Shown here: positions 1-5,079 of the stretch, one piece after another | How positions within the stretch are numbered: the stretch's first letter is position 1 | Layout of the letters: each line of letters begins with the position of its first letter | DNA from: Microbacteriaceae bacterium | GTDB taxonomy: Bacteria > Actinomycetota > Actinomycetes > Actinomycetales > Microbacteriaceae | Length of the DNA: 5,344 bases | Reading direction: 5' to 3' | NCBI GenBank assembly: GCA_026785785.1 | Contig: JAJAZI010000036.1 | Location: 1 to 5,344 of the forward strand | Notes under the pieces: model-generated | What the model was told of the DNA's origin: nothing | What the model saw: only the letters and a program-made list of their open reading frames with translations | The model's database searches: none | Made by a program: the position numbers and the translations under genes

Positions 1-549
1 CGCCTCGGCGTCGCCGTAGGGAACGCTGATGAAGCCCGGGGTGAACGGACCGAAGTCAGTCGTGGCGACCGCGTCGCCGGAGAAGCTGATGATCGTGGTG
101 GTGCGGCCGTGGAAGTTGCCGTCCGCGACAATGATGTTCGCCTTGTCCTGCGCAACGCCCTTCACCCGGTAGCCCCACGCGCGGGCGACCTTGATTCCGG
201 ACTCGACCGCCTCCGCGCCGGTGTTCATCGGGATGATCATGTCCTTGCCGGCGAGCTCTGCGAGCGCGGCGGCGAACAGGCCGAGCTGGTCGTTGTGGAA
301 CGCGCGGCTCGTCAGGGTGATCCGGTCGAGCTGGGCCTTCGCCGCGGCGACGAGCACCGGGTGCGAGTGGCCGAAGTTCACGGCGGAGTACGCGGCGAGG
401 CAGTCGAGGTACCGGCGTCCGGTCACGTCGGTCACCCAGGCGCCCTCGCCGCTCTCGACGACGACATCGAGCGGGTGGTAGGTGTGCGCGAGGTGCTCGT
501 CCTCGAGGCGGACCAGGTCCGCGCCAGTCGGATGCGTGGCGGTCGTCAT
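1..549 (-). CDS. rocD: Ornithine aminotransferase (ornithine-oxo-acid transaminase), N-terminal part, cut by window edge
   Basis: PLP-dependent class III aminotransferase that moves the delta-amino group of ornithine to 2-oxoglutarate, giving glutamate-5-semialdehyde and glutamate in the cytosol; it is the second step of arginine breakdown. I translated 183 residues from the ATG at 549; the frame is open to base 1, so roughly the C-terminal half of a protein of about 400 residues, including the PLP-binding lysine, lies outside. Recognisable parts are the LDCLAAYSAVNFGHSHP segment (about 48-64), the NTGAEAVESGIKVAR motif (109-123) and the GNFHGRTT motif (144-151), typical of ornithine aminotransferases. 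The start is well supported: GGAG sits 8 bases upstream (minus strand of 558-561), and the ATG overlaps the TGA of the upstream hydrolase as ATGA, which suggests translational coupling. Another class III enzyme such as acetylornithine aminotransferase is less likely given the motif wording and the neighbour. Confidence 0.93.
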   Translation of the reverse strand, partial: MTTATHPTGADLVRLEDEHLAHTYHPLDVVVESGEGAWVTDVTGRRYLDCLAAYSAVNFGHSHPVLVAAAKAQLDRITLTSRAFHNDQLGLFAAALAELAGKDMIIPMNTGAEAVESGIKVARAWGYRVKGVAQDKANIIVADGNFHGRTTTIISFSGDAVATTDFGPFTPGFISVPYGDAEA

Positions 550-1394
550 CGCCGGAGCTCCAGGGTGCAGCACTTGACGCCGCCGCCGCCGAGCAGCAGC
601 TCGGAGAGGTCGACGCCGATCGGGTTGTAGCCGCGCTCGCGCAGCTGACGCTCGAAGTCGGTCGCCCGCGAGGCGATCACGACGTTGTATCCGTCACTGA
701 AGGAATTGAGTCCGAGCACGGACGCGTCCTCCTCATTCACGAGTACGGCATCCGGGAACCGCGCGCGCAGGAGCGCGAGGCCCTCCTCGTCGAACGCGCT
801 CGGCAGATAGGCGATGTTCTCATCGTCGAGCACGGCGATCGCCGTGTCGAGGTGGTAGAAGCTCGGGTTCACGAGGTTGAGCGTGATGACCTCGCGGCCG
901 TAGATCTTCGCGATCTCCTCGTGGCTGTTCGAGGCGCTGCGGAAGCCAGTGCCGGCGAGAATGACGCCGCCGACGAGCAGGAAGTCGCCCTCGCCCTCGT
1001 TCACGTTCTCGGGAACGCGAACGTCAAAGTCATTGGCCCGGAACCAATCCATGTAGGCAGGGCCCTCCGGCTGGCGCTCCGGGTAGGTGAAGCTCGCGCC
1101 ATAGGCGATGTTGTCGATGACGAAGCCGCCGTTGGCCGCGTAGACCATGTCGGGCAGCCCGTCGATCGGGTCGATGAGGTGCACGTCGAAGCCGAGGCCG
1201 ACGAAGGTGTCGTAGAGCGACTGCCACTGCTTCACGGCGAGTGAGGTGTCGGTGGGAAGTGCCGGGTCCATCCACGGGTTGATCCGGTAGACGACCGTGA
1301 AGAACTCTGGCTTGCACATGAGCACGGTGCGCTTGGTCGCGATGCGGGTGGGGGTGGCGGGGGCGACGTCTGTCGCGGGGCTGGTAGCCGACAC
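546..1394 (-). CDS. ddaH: Guanidine-modifying hydrolase: DDAH family, probably arginine dihydrolase-like
   Basis: 282-residue cytosolic enzyme of the amidinotransferase/DDAH/arginine deiminase superfamily (five-bladed propeller fold). Standard annotation would be dimethylargininase, giving citrulline from methylated arginine. Active-site elements are visible: EGEGD (133-137), HLD (His181) and a C-terminal GGGGVKCCT whose first cysteine (Cys275) aligns with the nucleophile of arginine deiminases. INPWM (Asn39) and DMVYAANGG (Asn88) resemble the two asparagines that, as I recall, define arginine dihydrolase ArgZ/AgrE, so direct conversion of arginine to ornithine is plausible and would feed the adjacent rocD. 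I chose GTG at 1394 because AAGGAG (minus strand of 1401-1406) lies 6 bases upstream. An in-frame ATG at 1508 would add 38 residues unlike the family and run through the promoter region. Residues 1-20 are a Thr/Pro/Ala-rich tail before the conserved domain. The stop overlaps the rocD start. Superfamily is secure; exact substrate is inference. Confidence 0.88.
   Translation of the reverse strand: MSATSPATDVAPATPTRIATKRTVLMCKPEFFTVVYRINPWMDPALPTDTSLAVKQWQSLYDTFVGLGFDVHLIDPIDGLPDMVYAANGGFVIDNIAYGASFTYPERQPEGPAYMDWFRANDFDVRVPENVNEGEGDFLLVGGVILAGTGFRSASNSHEEIAKIYGREVITLNLVNPSFYHLDTAIAVLDDENIAYLPSAFDEEGLALLRARFPDAVLVNEEDASVLGLNSFSDGYNVVIASRATDFERQLRERGYNPIGVDLSELLLGGGGVKCCTLELRR
558..561 (-). promoter_or_regulatory. 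Ribosome binding site of rocD
   Basis: GGAG on the minus strand, inside the last codons of the upstream hydrolase gene, 8 bases before the rocD ATG. It supports re-initiation at the ATGA overlap and fixes the rocD start. Confidence 0.6.
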
Positions 1395-1400
1395 GGAAGG

Positions 1401-1406
1401 CTCCTT
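1401..1406 (-). promoter_or_regulatory. Ribosome binding site that decides the hydrolase start
   Basis: AAGGAG on the minus strand, exactly 6 bases before the GTG at 1394. It is the strongest Shine-Dalgarno match in the window and is why the GTG is preferred over the in-frame ATG at 1508. Confidence 0.8.
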
Positions 1407-1451
1407 CGTGAGTCTGGGTGTGCAGGGGTCGCTCCAGTCTCGCACGCACAC

Positions 1452-1481
1452 ATCCGATTTTTTCGGCAGAAGAGCGCACAA
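1452..1481 (-). promoter_or_regulatory. Weak candidate promoter for the hydrolase-rocD operon
   Basis: On the minus strand TTGTGC (1481-1476), an 18-base spacer and TCGGAT (1457-1452) could act as -35 and -10, each matching consensus at only three positions. The transcript would start near 1445 and have a leader of about 50 bases before the GTG. The -10 overlaps the CCGA/TCGG palindrome. Tentative; no better pair was found in the gap. Confidence 0.2.
1454..1466. promoter_or_regulatory. Candidate regulator operator: CCGA-TTTTT-TCGG palindrome
   Basis: An interrupted palindrome of CCGA and TCGG flanks five T residues, in the middle of the 138-bp divergent intergenic region (1395-1532). GC-rich half-sites around an AT-rich centre fit the general style of Lrp/AsnC dimer sites, and this is one of the few AT-rich spots in the window. 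The link to the adjacent regulator is inference from position and symmetry. Confidence 0.35.
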
Positions 1482-1501
1482 AATCACCGTCCTGCTCCTA
1501 G

Positions 1502-1509
1502 TGTGCACA
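1502..1509. promoter_or_regulatory. Candidate operator: TGTGCACA palindrome
   Basis: A perfect 8-bp palindrome upstream of the regulator gene, between the expected -35 position and the -10 hexamer at 1521-1526. A protein bound here would block the regulator's own promoter, as in classic Lrp-type autorepression. GTGTGCA recurs at 1418-1424 within the hydrolase leader, 83 bp away (about eight helical turns). Function is inferred. Confidence 0.35.
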
Positions 1510-1520
1510 AGTATTCCGCA

Positions 1521-1526
1521 TAGAGT
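1521..1526 (+). promoter_or_regulatory. -10 hexamer of a probable leaderless promoter for the Lrp/AsnC-type regulator
   Basis: TAGAGT fits the actinobacterial TANNNT pattern and lies 6 bases before the ATG at 1533. The transcript should therefore begin at or next to the start codon. No Shine-Dalgarno sequence is present ahead of this ATG, which agrees with a leaderless mRNA. No clear -35 is seen about 17 bases upstream. Confidence 0.45.
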
Positions 1527-1532
1527 CGCCTA

Positions 1533-1970
1533 ATGGACAGTCTCGACCACGGCATCATCGACCTTCTCCGCCAGAATGCCCGCGCCGGGTACGGCGACAT
1601 CGGCGAGGTCATCGGCCTCTCCGCCTCCGCCGTCAAGCGTCGCGTCGACCGTCTCGTGGCCGACCGCGTCATCCGGGGCTTCACGATCCAGGTCGATCCG
1701 GCGGTCGACGGGCTCGCCACCGAGGCCTACGTCGAGCTGTTCTGCCGCGGCACCGTCGCACCGGATGAGCTGCGCCGCATCCTGTCGGGGGTGCCGGAGG
1801 TCGTGGATGCCGGAACCGTCACCGGCTCAGCGGATGCGATCGTGCACATGCGCTCGCGAGACATCCCCTCGCTCGAACTGGCGCTGGAGAAGGTGCGGAT
1901 CGCGCCCAACGTCGACCACACGCGCAGCGCGATCGTGCTCTCCCGGCTCATCCACCGTCAGCACGACTGA
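1533..1970 (+). CDS. Lrp/AsnC-family transcriptional regulator
   Basis: 145-residue DNA-binding regulator of the feast/famine (Lrp/AsnC) family, at the usual length (about 140-165). The N-terminus opens with LDHGIIDLLRQNARAGYGDIGEVIGLSASAVKRRVDRL (4-41), a winged helix-turn-helix with the recognition helix around SASAVKRRVDRL (30-41), followed by VIRGFTIQVDP, the usual exit strand. Residues about 62-140 form the ligand-binding and oligomerising RAM/ACT-like domain, with VPEVVDAGTVTGSADAIVHM (87-106) matching the family's glycine-rich turn, where amino acid effectors usually bind. It is divergent from the hydrolase-rocD pair over a 138-bp shared control region, so its likely role is arginine- or ornithine-responsive control of that operon and of itself. 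It ends 6 bp from the convergent permease gene. Family certain; target and effector are inferred. Confidence 0.93.
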   Translation: MDSLDHGIIDLLRQNARAGYGDIGEVIGLSASAVKRRVDRLVADRVIRGFTIQVDPAVDGLATEAYVELFCRGTVAPDELRRILSGVPEVVDAGTVTGSADAIVHMRSRDIPSLELALEKVRIAPNVDHTRSAIVLSRLIHRQHD

Positions 1971-1976
1971 CCGGAA

Positions 1977-2915
1977 TCAGGACAGGATGTCCTTGGTGAG
2001 GAAGCGGCCGTAGGCGAGTGCCCCGAAGACCACGAGGTACCCGGCCTGGAGCACGGCGTTGTCGCCGAACGACGCCCAGGAGATGGGATCCCTCAGCAGG
2101 TCGACGAACCCGAGCCAGTAGTGGCTGAAGATCCAGGGGTGCAGCCACTCCAGTTGCGGCAGCGCCCCCACGATCTGACCGGCGACCGCGAGCGAGATGG
2201 TGGCCGTCATCGCGCCGACCGGCACATCCGTGATGGTGGAGAAGAACAGGCCGATGGCGGAGAGCCCGAGCAGTGAGATCGTGACGTAGCCGGCGATGGC
2301 CAGGAACCGCGCGAGCGCCTCGCCGATGCCGATCGTCGTGCCCGACAACAAGGTGACGGGCCCAATCGGAAAGAGCAGCGCGCCGACGGCGGTTCCGGCG
2401 ACGACGACGGTGAGCGCCGCCGCGACACAGAACGCGGCCGCGCCGATGTACTTCACGACGAGCAGCCGCACCCGCCCGGAAGGGGCGATCAGCAGATAGC
2501 GGAGGGTGCCGTGGCTGGCCTCGCCGGCGATGGTGTCGCCCGCGACGACCCCGATCGTGAGCGGGAGGAAGAGCGGGATCGCCACGATGAGTGCCGTCAC
2601 CCCGACGAATAGTCCATTCTGGCTGACCTGATCGAGGAAGGCGGGGCCGCGGCCGGGGCTGGGCGACGAGGACAGCCGGATGGCGACGGCGATCAGGATC
2701 GGGATGGCGGCGAGCGCGAGCAGCAGCGCCCAGGTGCGCCGACGACGGAACAGCACCCACAGCTCGGAGCGCAGAAGTGCCGCGCCCGACGCGCGGCGCG
2801 GCGCGGCGGCGCCGGTCGGGCGGGGTGCGTCGGTGGGCACCGCATTCGTGGGCACCGCGTCACTGGGCACCGCATTCGTGGGCACCGCTTTCGTGGGCAC
2901 CGCGTCACTGGGCAA
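1977..2915 (-). CDS. ABC-2-type transporter permease with repeat-encoded N-terminal tail
   Basis: 312-residue integral membrane protein, the membrane partner of the ATPase encoded just upstream. Hydrophobic segments fit six transmembrane helices (first about 61-80, others near 101-124, 156-182, and then three more to the C-terminus). Between helices 2 and 3 the motif GDTIAGEASHGTLRYLLIAPSGRVRLLVVKY (125-155) is the hallmark of ABC-2/NatB-like permeases, which move drugs, lipids or ions outward. The first 46 residues are a hydrophilic Ala/Val/Pro/Thr-rich cytoplasmic tail in which the pentapeptide AVPTN/AVPSD repeats five times. The start is a TTG with GAGGGG 7 bases upstream (minus strand of 2923-2928), overlapping the ATPase gene by 11 bp. 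Five in-frame GTG codons, one per repeat, are alternative starts without a visible ribosome site. The stop is 6 bp from the convergent regulator. Substrate unknown. Confidence 0.88.
   Translation of the reverse strand: MPSDAVPTKAVPTNAVPSDAVPTNAVPTDAPRPTGAAAPRRASGAALLRSELWVLFRRRRTWALLLALAAIPILIAVAIRLSSSPSPGRGPAFLDQVSQNGLFVGVTALIVAIPLFLPLTIGVVAGDTIAGEASHGTLRYLLIAPSGRVRLLVVKYIGAAAFCVAAALTVVVAGTAVGALLFPIGPVTLLSGTTIGIGEALARFLAIAGYVTISLLGLSAIGLFFSTITDVPVGAMTATISLAVAGQIVGALPQLEWLHPWIFSHYWLGFVDLLRDPISWASFGDNAVLQAGYLVVFGALAYGRFLTKDILS
1979..1993. terminator. Small hairpin at the convergent gene ends, possible weak terminator
   Basis: AGGACA and TGTCCT form a perfect 6-bp inverted repeat with a 3-base loop, overlapping the permease stop codon and lying just beyond the regulator stop. 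No T-tract follows in either direction, so intrinsic termination would be weak. An alternative CTGA/TCAG pairing (1967-1970 with 1977-1980) spans the 6-bp gap between the two stop codons. Confidence 0.2.
2835..2909. repeat. 15-bp tandem repeat (five full units) at the ATPase/permease junction
   Basis: Units start at 2835, 2850, 2865, 2880 and 2895, with a partial sixth at 2910-2915. All share GGGCACCGC followed by ATTCGT (units 1, 3), GTCACT (units 2, 5) or TTTCGT (unit 4). On the minus strand they encode AVPTN, AVPSD or AVPTK. Units are identical or nearly so at the DNA level, not just the protein level, which indicates recent duplication. A 15-bp unit keeps the permease frame when copies are gained or lost. 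Confidence 0.92.
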
Positions 2916-3930
2916 TGTCGAACCCCTCGCCGGTCAGCGCGACAAACCGTTCCTCGAGGCTGGCCCGCTGCACGGAGAAGCCACGCACCCGTACGCCGTC
3001 GGCGACGAGCGCCGCGACGATGGTCTCCGGGGCGGGCAGCCCGCCCGCCCCGTCACTCTGGCCGGCCGGTGGAGCGCCCGCCACAGCATCAGCGCCGCTC
3101 GAGGGCGAGAGCGACGCGGTGACGAGGTAATCGGTGTCCGGTTCGGGCGCGGCCCTCGACTCGAGGCCGAGCCGCGCGAGAACGCGCATCGCGCCCGCGC
3201 CGTCGGGGGTGAGCAGGCGGATGCGTGCCTCCCCGACCCGGCGGAGCTCGTCGAGGGTGCCCTGCGCGACGAGTCCGCCGACGCTCATCACGGCCGCGTG
3301 GGTGCACATCTGCTCGATCTCGGCCAGCAGGTGGCTCGAGACGAAGACGGTCGTGCCGCCGTCGGCGAGGACGCGGATGAGGTGGCGCACCTCGCGCGTG
3401 CCCTGCGGGTCGAGCCCATTCGTCGGTTCGTCAAGCACGAGGAGCTCGCGCGGAACCAGCAGGGCGTTCGCGATGCCGAGGCGCTGTTTCATGCCGAGCG
3501 AATAGGCACCCACCTTCTTGCCCGCCGCGTGGCTGAGCCCGACCCGGTCGAGGGCCGCGTCGACCCGCGTGCGCCGGGTGGCCGACGGCGCGCCCCGGTC
3601 GGCGCTGTCCAGGCGCCGCAGGTTCGCCGAGCCCGACAAGAACGGGTAGAAGCCGGGTCCCTCGACGAGGGCACCGACGCGGGGGAGCACCTCCGGCAGA
3701 TGCCGTGGCACCTCACGGCCCAGAACGCGCACCTCGCCGCTCGAGGGGGCGACCAAGCCGAGCATCATGCGGATGCTCGTGGTCTTGCCCGAGCCATTAG
3801 GCCCAAGGAATCCGAACACCGAGCCGCGCGGCACGGCGAGGTCGATCGCGTTCACGGCGGTCTGTCTGCCGAAACGCTTGGTCAGCCCGCTCGTCTCGAT
3901 CGCGAGGTCATCGTCGCCGGCGCTCGTCAC
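2905..3930 (-). CDS. ABC transporter ATP-binding protein, BcrA/DrrA/NatA type
   Basis: 341-residue cytoplasmic ATPase that powers the permease encoded downstream. All nucleotide-binding motifs are present: Walker A GPNGSGKTT (43-51), signature YSLGMKQR (143-150), Walker B LLVLDEP (163-169), D-loop GLDP (172-175) and switch His200. The Q-loop region reads LVEGPGFYPFLSG (88-100), with Glu in place of Gln, as usual in bacitracin/daunorubicin-resistance type exporters. After the catalytic domain comes an accessory C-terminal part ending in the typical SLEERFVALTGE (324-335). Residues about 275-301 are a Gly/Ala/Ser/Pro-rich low-complexity linker that looks inserted. I chose GTG at 3930 because it overlaps the upstream stop as GTGA and the conserved domain begins at residue 9; the in-frame ATG at 4131 would add 67 Arg-rich residues read out of frame over the LolA-like gene. 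No good ribosome site precedes the GTG, consistent with coupling. Confidence 0.94.
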   Translation of the reverse strand: MTSAGDDDLAIETSGLTKRFGRQTAVNAIDLAVPRGSVFGFLGPNGSGKTTSIRMMLGLVAPSSGEVRVLGREVPRHLPEVLPRVGALVEGPGFYPFLSGSANLRRLDSADRGAPSATRRTRVDAALDRVGLSHAAGKKVGAYSLGMKQRLGIANALLVPRELLVLDEPTNGLDPQGTREVRHLIRVLADGGTTVFVSSHLLAEIEQMCTHAAVMSVGGLVAQGTLDELRRVGEARIRLLTPDGAGAMRVLARLGLESRAAPEPDTDYLVTASLSPSSGADAVAGAPPAGQSDGAGGLPAPETIVAALVADGVRVRGFSVQRASLEERFVALTGEGFDIAQ

Positions 3931-5027
3931 CGACCGTTGGCCGTGTCCAGCAGTTGCTCGGGCGACACCGCCCCCGCGAACACGCGTCCGTCGTCGGTCA
4001 GCAGAACGTTCACGAGGGCCGTGCTCAGGAGCCGGCCGCCGTCCACGGGCTCGGTGGCCGCGGTGTAGAGCGGCGACTCGAGGAGGCCGGTGGGCAGGTC
4101 GGCCGCCGATAGCTCGACGATCGAGCTCCATCCCTCGCCCGAGACGGTGGAGTCGGGGGTCTCCCCCGCGCCAAGGTCGGGCCTCGGCCCCTCCTGCATG
4201 TTGTGCTCGGTGACGGTCGCGCCAGGCGGGGGCTCGAATGCGAACAGGTCGGCGTCGGGGCTTTCCAGCGTCAGTTCGGTGAATGCCACGCGGAAGGCGG
4301 GGGCGTCCTGCCCGCGCGCGACGATCTCGAACGCGAGCGGGAGGCCCGTCTCGGAGTCGACCGCGATCGACACGGAACCGACGAGCGTCAGCCTGTCTCG
4401 CGGGGTGAGCACGAGCTCGTAGACGGAGCGACCAGCGACGACCCTGTCGGTGCCGACCGTGATTGCCGTGCTCGGATCCAGTTCGGCGAGTACCCGGTCG
4501 GCGAGCTGCCCCGGCGTCGGAACCTCACCGGCATCCGGCACCGCCTTCTCGGCGCGCTCGGTGTCGTCGGCGGACAACACTAACCGCGTCGCGGTGCGCT
4601 CGCGCGAGTGATAGAGCCAGACCTCGTCGCCGTTGCGAACAATGTTGCGCTCGGCCAGCCGATCGAAGACCTGCACCCGGGCGAGGTCGGGGCCGTCGAC
4701 GAAGACGCGCGCCGAGTACGATCCGGTCAGGAGCTCGAGGGGGGAAGCGATGTCCGGCTCGGATCCGGATACCTCGTAGCCGGAGAAGCCCGACAGGTCG
4801 GGGAGGCCGAGGTCGGACTGCTGCTCGATCGTGCCGGAGAAGGCGTCGGCCTCACAGGTGGCGACGAGTTCGAGGAGCTCGTCGGGCGCGATGTCGGGGA
4901 GGTCGACGGCGGCAGTTGCGCCGAGGGGCGCGATGACCGCTCCCGCCACGATGACGACCGGGATGATCGCGGCGGGCAGCCACCGGGACACCCGCGCGGG
5001 CCCGAATGCACGACTCAACCAGACCAC
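3927..5027 (-). CDS. Exported LolA/RseB-fold (DUF2092-like) protein linked to ABC transporter
   Basis: 366-residue secreted or membrane-anchored protein. Residues 1-15 are basic, 16-36 are hydrophobic and GATAAVDLP (36-44) offers a signal-peptidase site, so the rest acts outside the membrane. The remainder looks like the half-barrel fold of LolA lipoprotein carriers and RseB/MucB: ADAFSGTIEQQSDLGLPDL (60-78), then RVQVFDRLAERNIVRNGDEVWLYHSRERTATRL (about 117-149), phrases I associate with actinobacterial LolA-like proteins. Such folds hold a lipid or acyl chain in a hydrophobic cavity. One cysteine, C58, is present and is not in a lipobox. It is the first gene of an operon with the ATPase (4-bp GTGA overlap) and permease, so it may deliver a substrate to or from that exporter, or sense the envelope. 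The start is uncertain: GTG at 5027 lacks a clear ribosome site, and TTG at 5018 (residue 4) or GTG at 4991 (residue 13) are alternatives. Substrate unknown. Confidence 0.82.
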   Translation of the reverse strand: MVWLSRAFGPARVSRWLPAAIIPVVIVAGAVIAPLGATAAVDLPDIAPDELLELVATCEADAFSGTIEQQSDLGLPDLSGFSGYEVSGSEPDIASPLELLTGSYSARVFVDGPDLARVQVFDRLAERNIVRNGDEVWLYHSRERTATRLVLSADDTERAEKAVPDAGEVPTPGQLADRVLAELDPSTAITVGTDRVVAGRSVYELVLTPRDRLTLVGSVSIAVDSETGLPLAFEIVARGQDAPAFRVAFTELTLESPDADLFAFEPPPGATVTEHNMQEGPRPDLGAGETPDSTVSGEGWSSIVELSAADLPTGLLESPLYTAATEPVDGGRLLSTALVNVLLTDDGRVFAGAVSPEQLLDTANGR

Positions 5028-5044
5028 GTCACAAACGAATGCAT
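5015..5044 (-). other. Possible 9-codon leaderless upstream ORF before the LolA-like gene
   Basis: ATG at 5044 lies 6 bases after a -10-like TACCCT, the same spacing as at the Lrp/AsnC-type regulator's leaderless start. It encodes MHSFVTWSG and its TGA (5017-5015) overlaps an in-frame TTG of the downstream gene (5018-5016) as TTGA, a coupling geometry like the ATGA and GTGA overlaps elsewhere here. Translation is not demonstrated; a 9-codon ORF can arise by chance. Confidence 0.3.
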
Positions 5045-5050
5045 CCGATC

Positions 5051-5056
5051 AGGGTA
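5051..5056 (-). promoter_or_regulatory. Candidate -10 element for the LolA-like/ABC operon
   Basis: On the minus strand TACCCT fits TANNNT and is 24 bases upstream of the GTG at 5027. The matching -35 position holds TGTCGC (5079-5074), which is poor. The element lies in the 90-bp gap after the SRPBCC-fold gene, the only place a promoter for this operon would be expected. Confidence 0.35.
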
Positions 5057-5079
5057 CGCGCGGTCCTTGCACTGCGACA

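Noticed and set aside
109..630. Plus-strand open frame opposite rocD and the hydrolase end
   Set aside because: It spans the reverse strand of two well-recognised overlapping genes and has no family features of its own.
1458..1463. T-tract as an intrinsic terminator
   Set aside because: It is between two divergent gene starts where no transcript is expected to end, and no stable GC stem precedes it; an operator half-site spacer is a better reading.
1395..1508. 38-residue N-terminal extension of the hydrolase from the ATG at 1508
   Set aside because: The extra residues do not resemble the family, the ATG overlaps the TGTGCACA palindrome in the shared promoter region, and the GTG at 1394 has a near-perfect ribosome site.
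2835..2909. CRISPR array
   Set aside because: Units are 15 bp, contiguous without spacers, in frame with a gene and vary only by a few bases; this is a coding tandem repeat.
2680..4068. Long plus-strand open frame of 462 codons opposite the ABC genes
   Set aside because: It is antisense to an ATPase with all catalytic motifs and to a permease with clear membrane segments. Its translation is Arg/Ala/Glu-rich with no recognisable domain, as expected for the reverse frame of high-GC genes.
3931..4131. 67-residue N-terminal extension of the ATPase
   Set aside because: It lies fully within the LolA-like gene in another frame, is Arg-rich and precedes the normal beginning of the ABC domain; GTG at 3930 forms a GTGA overlap.
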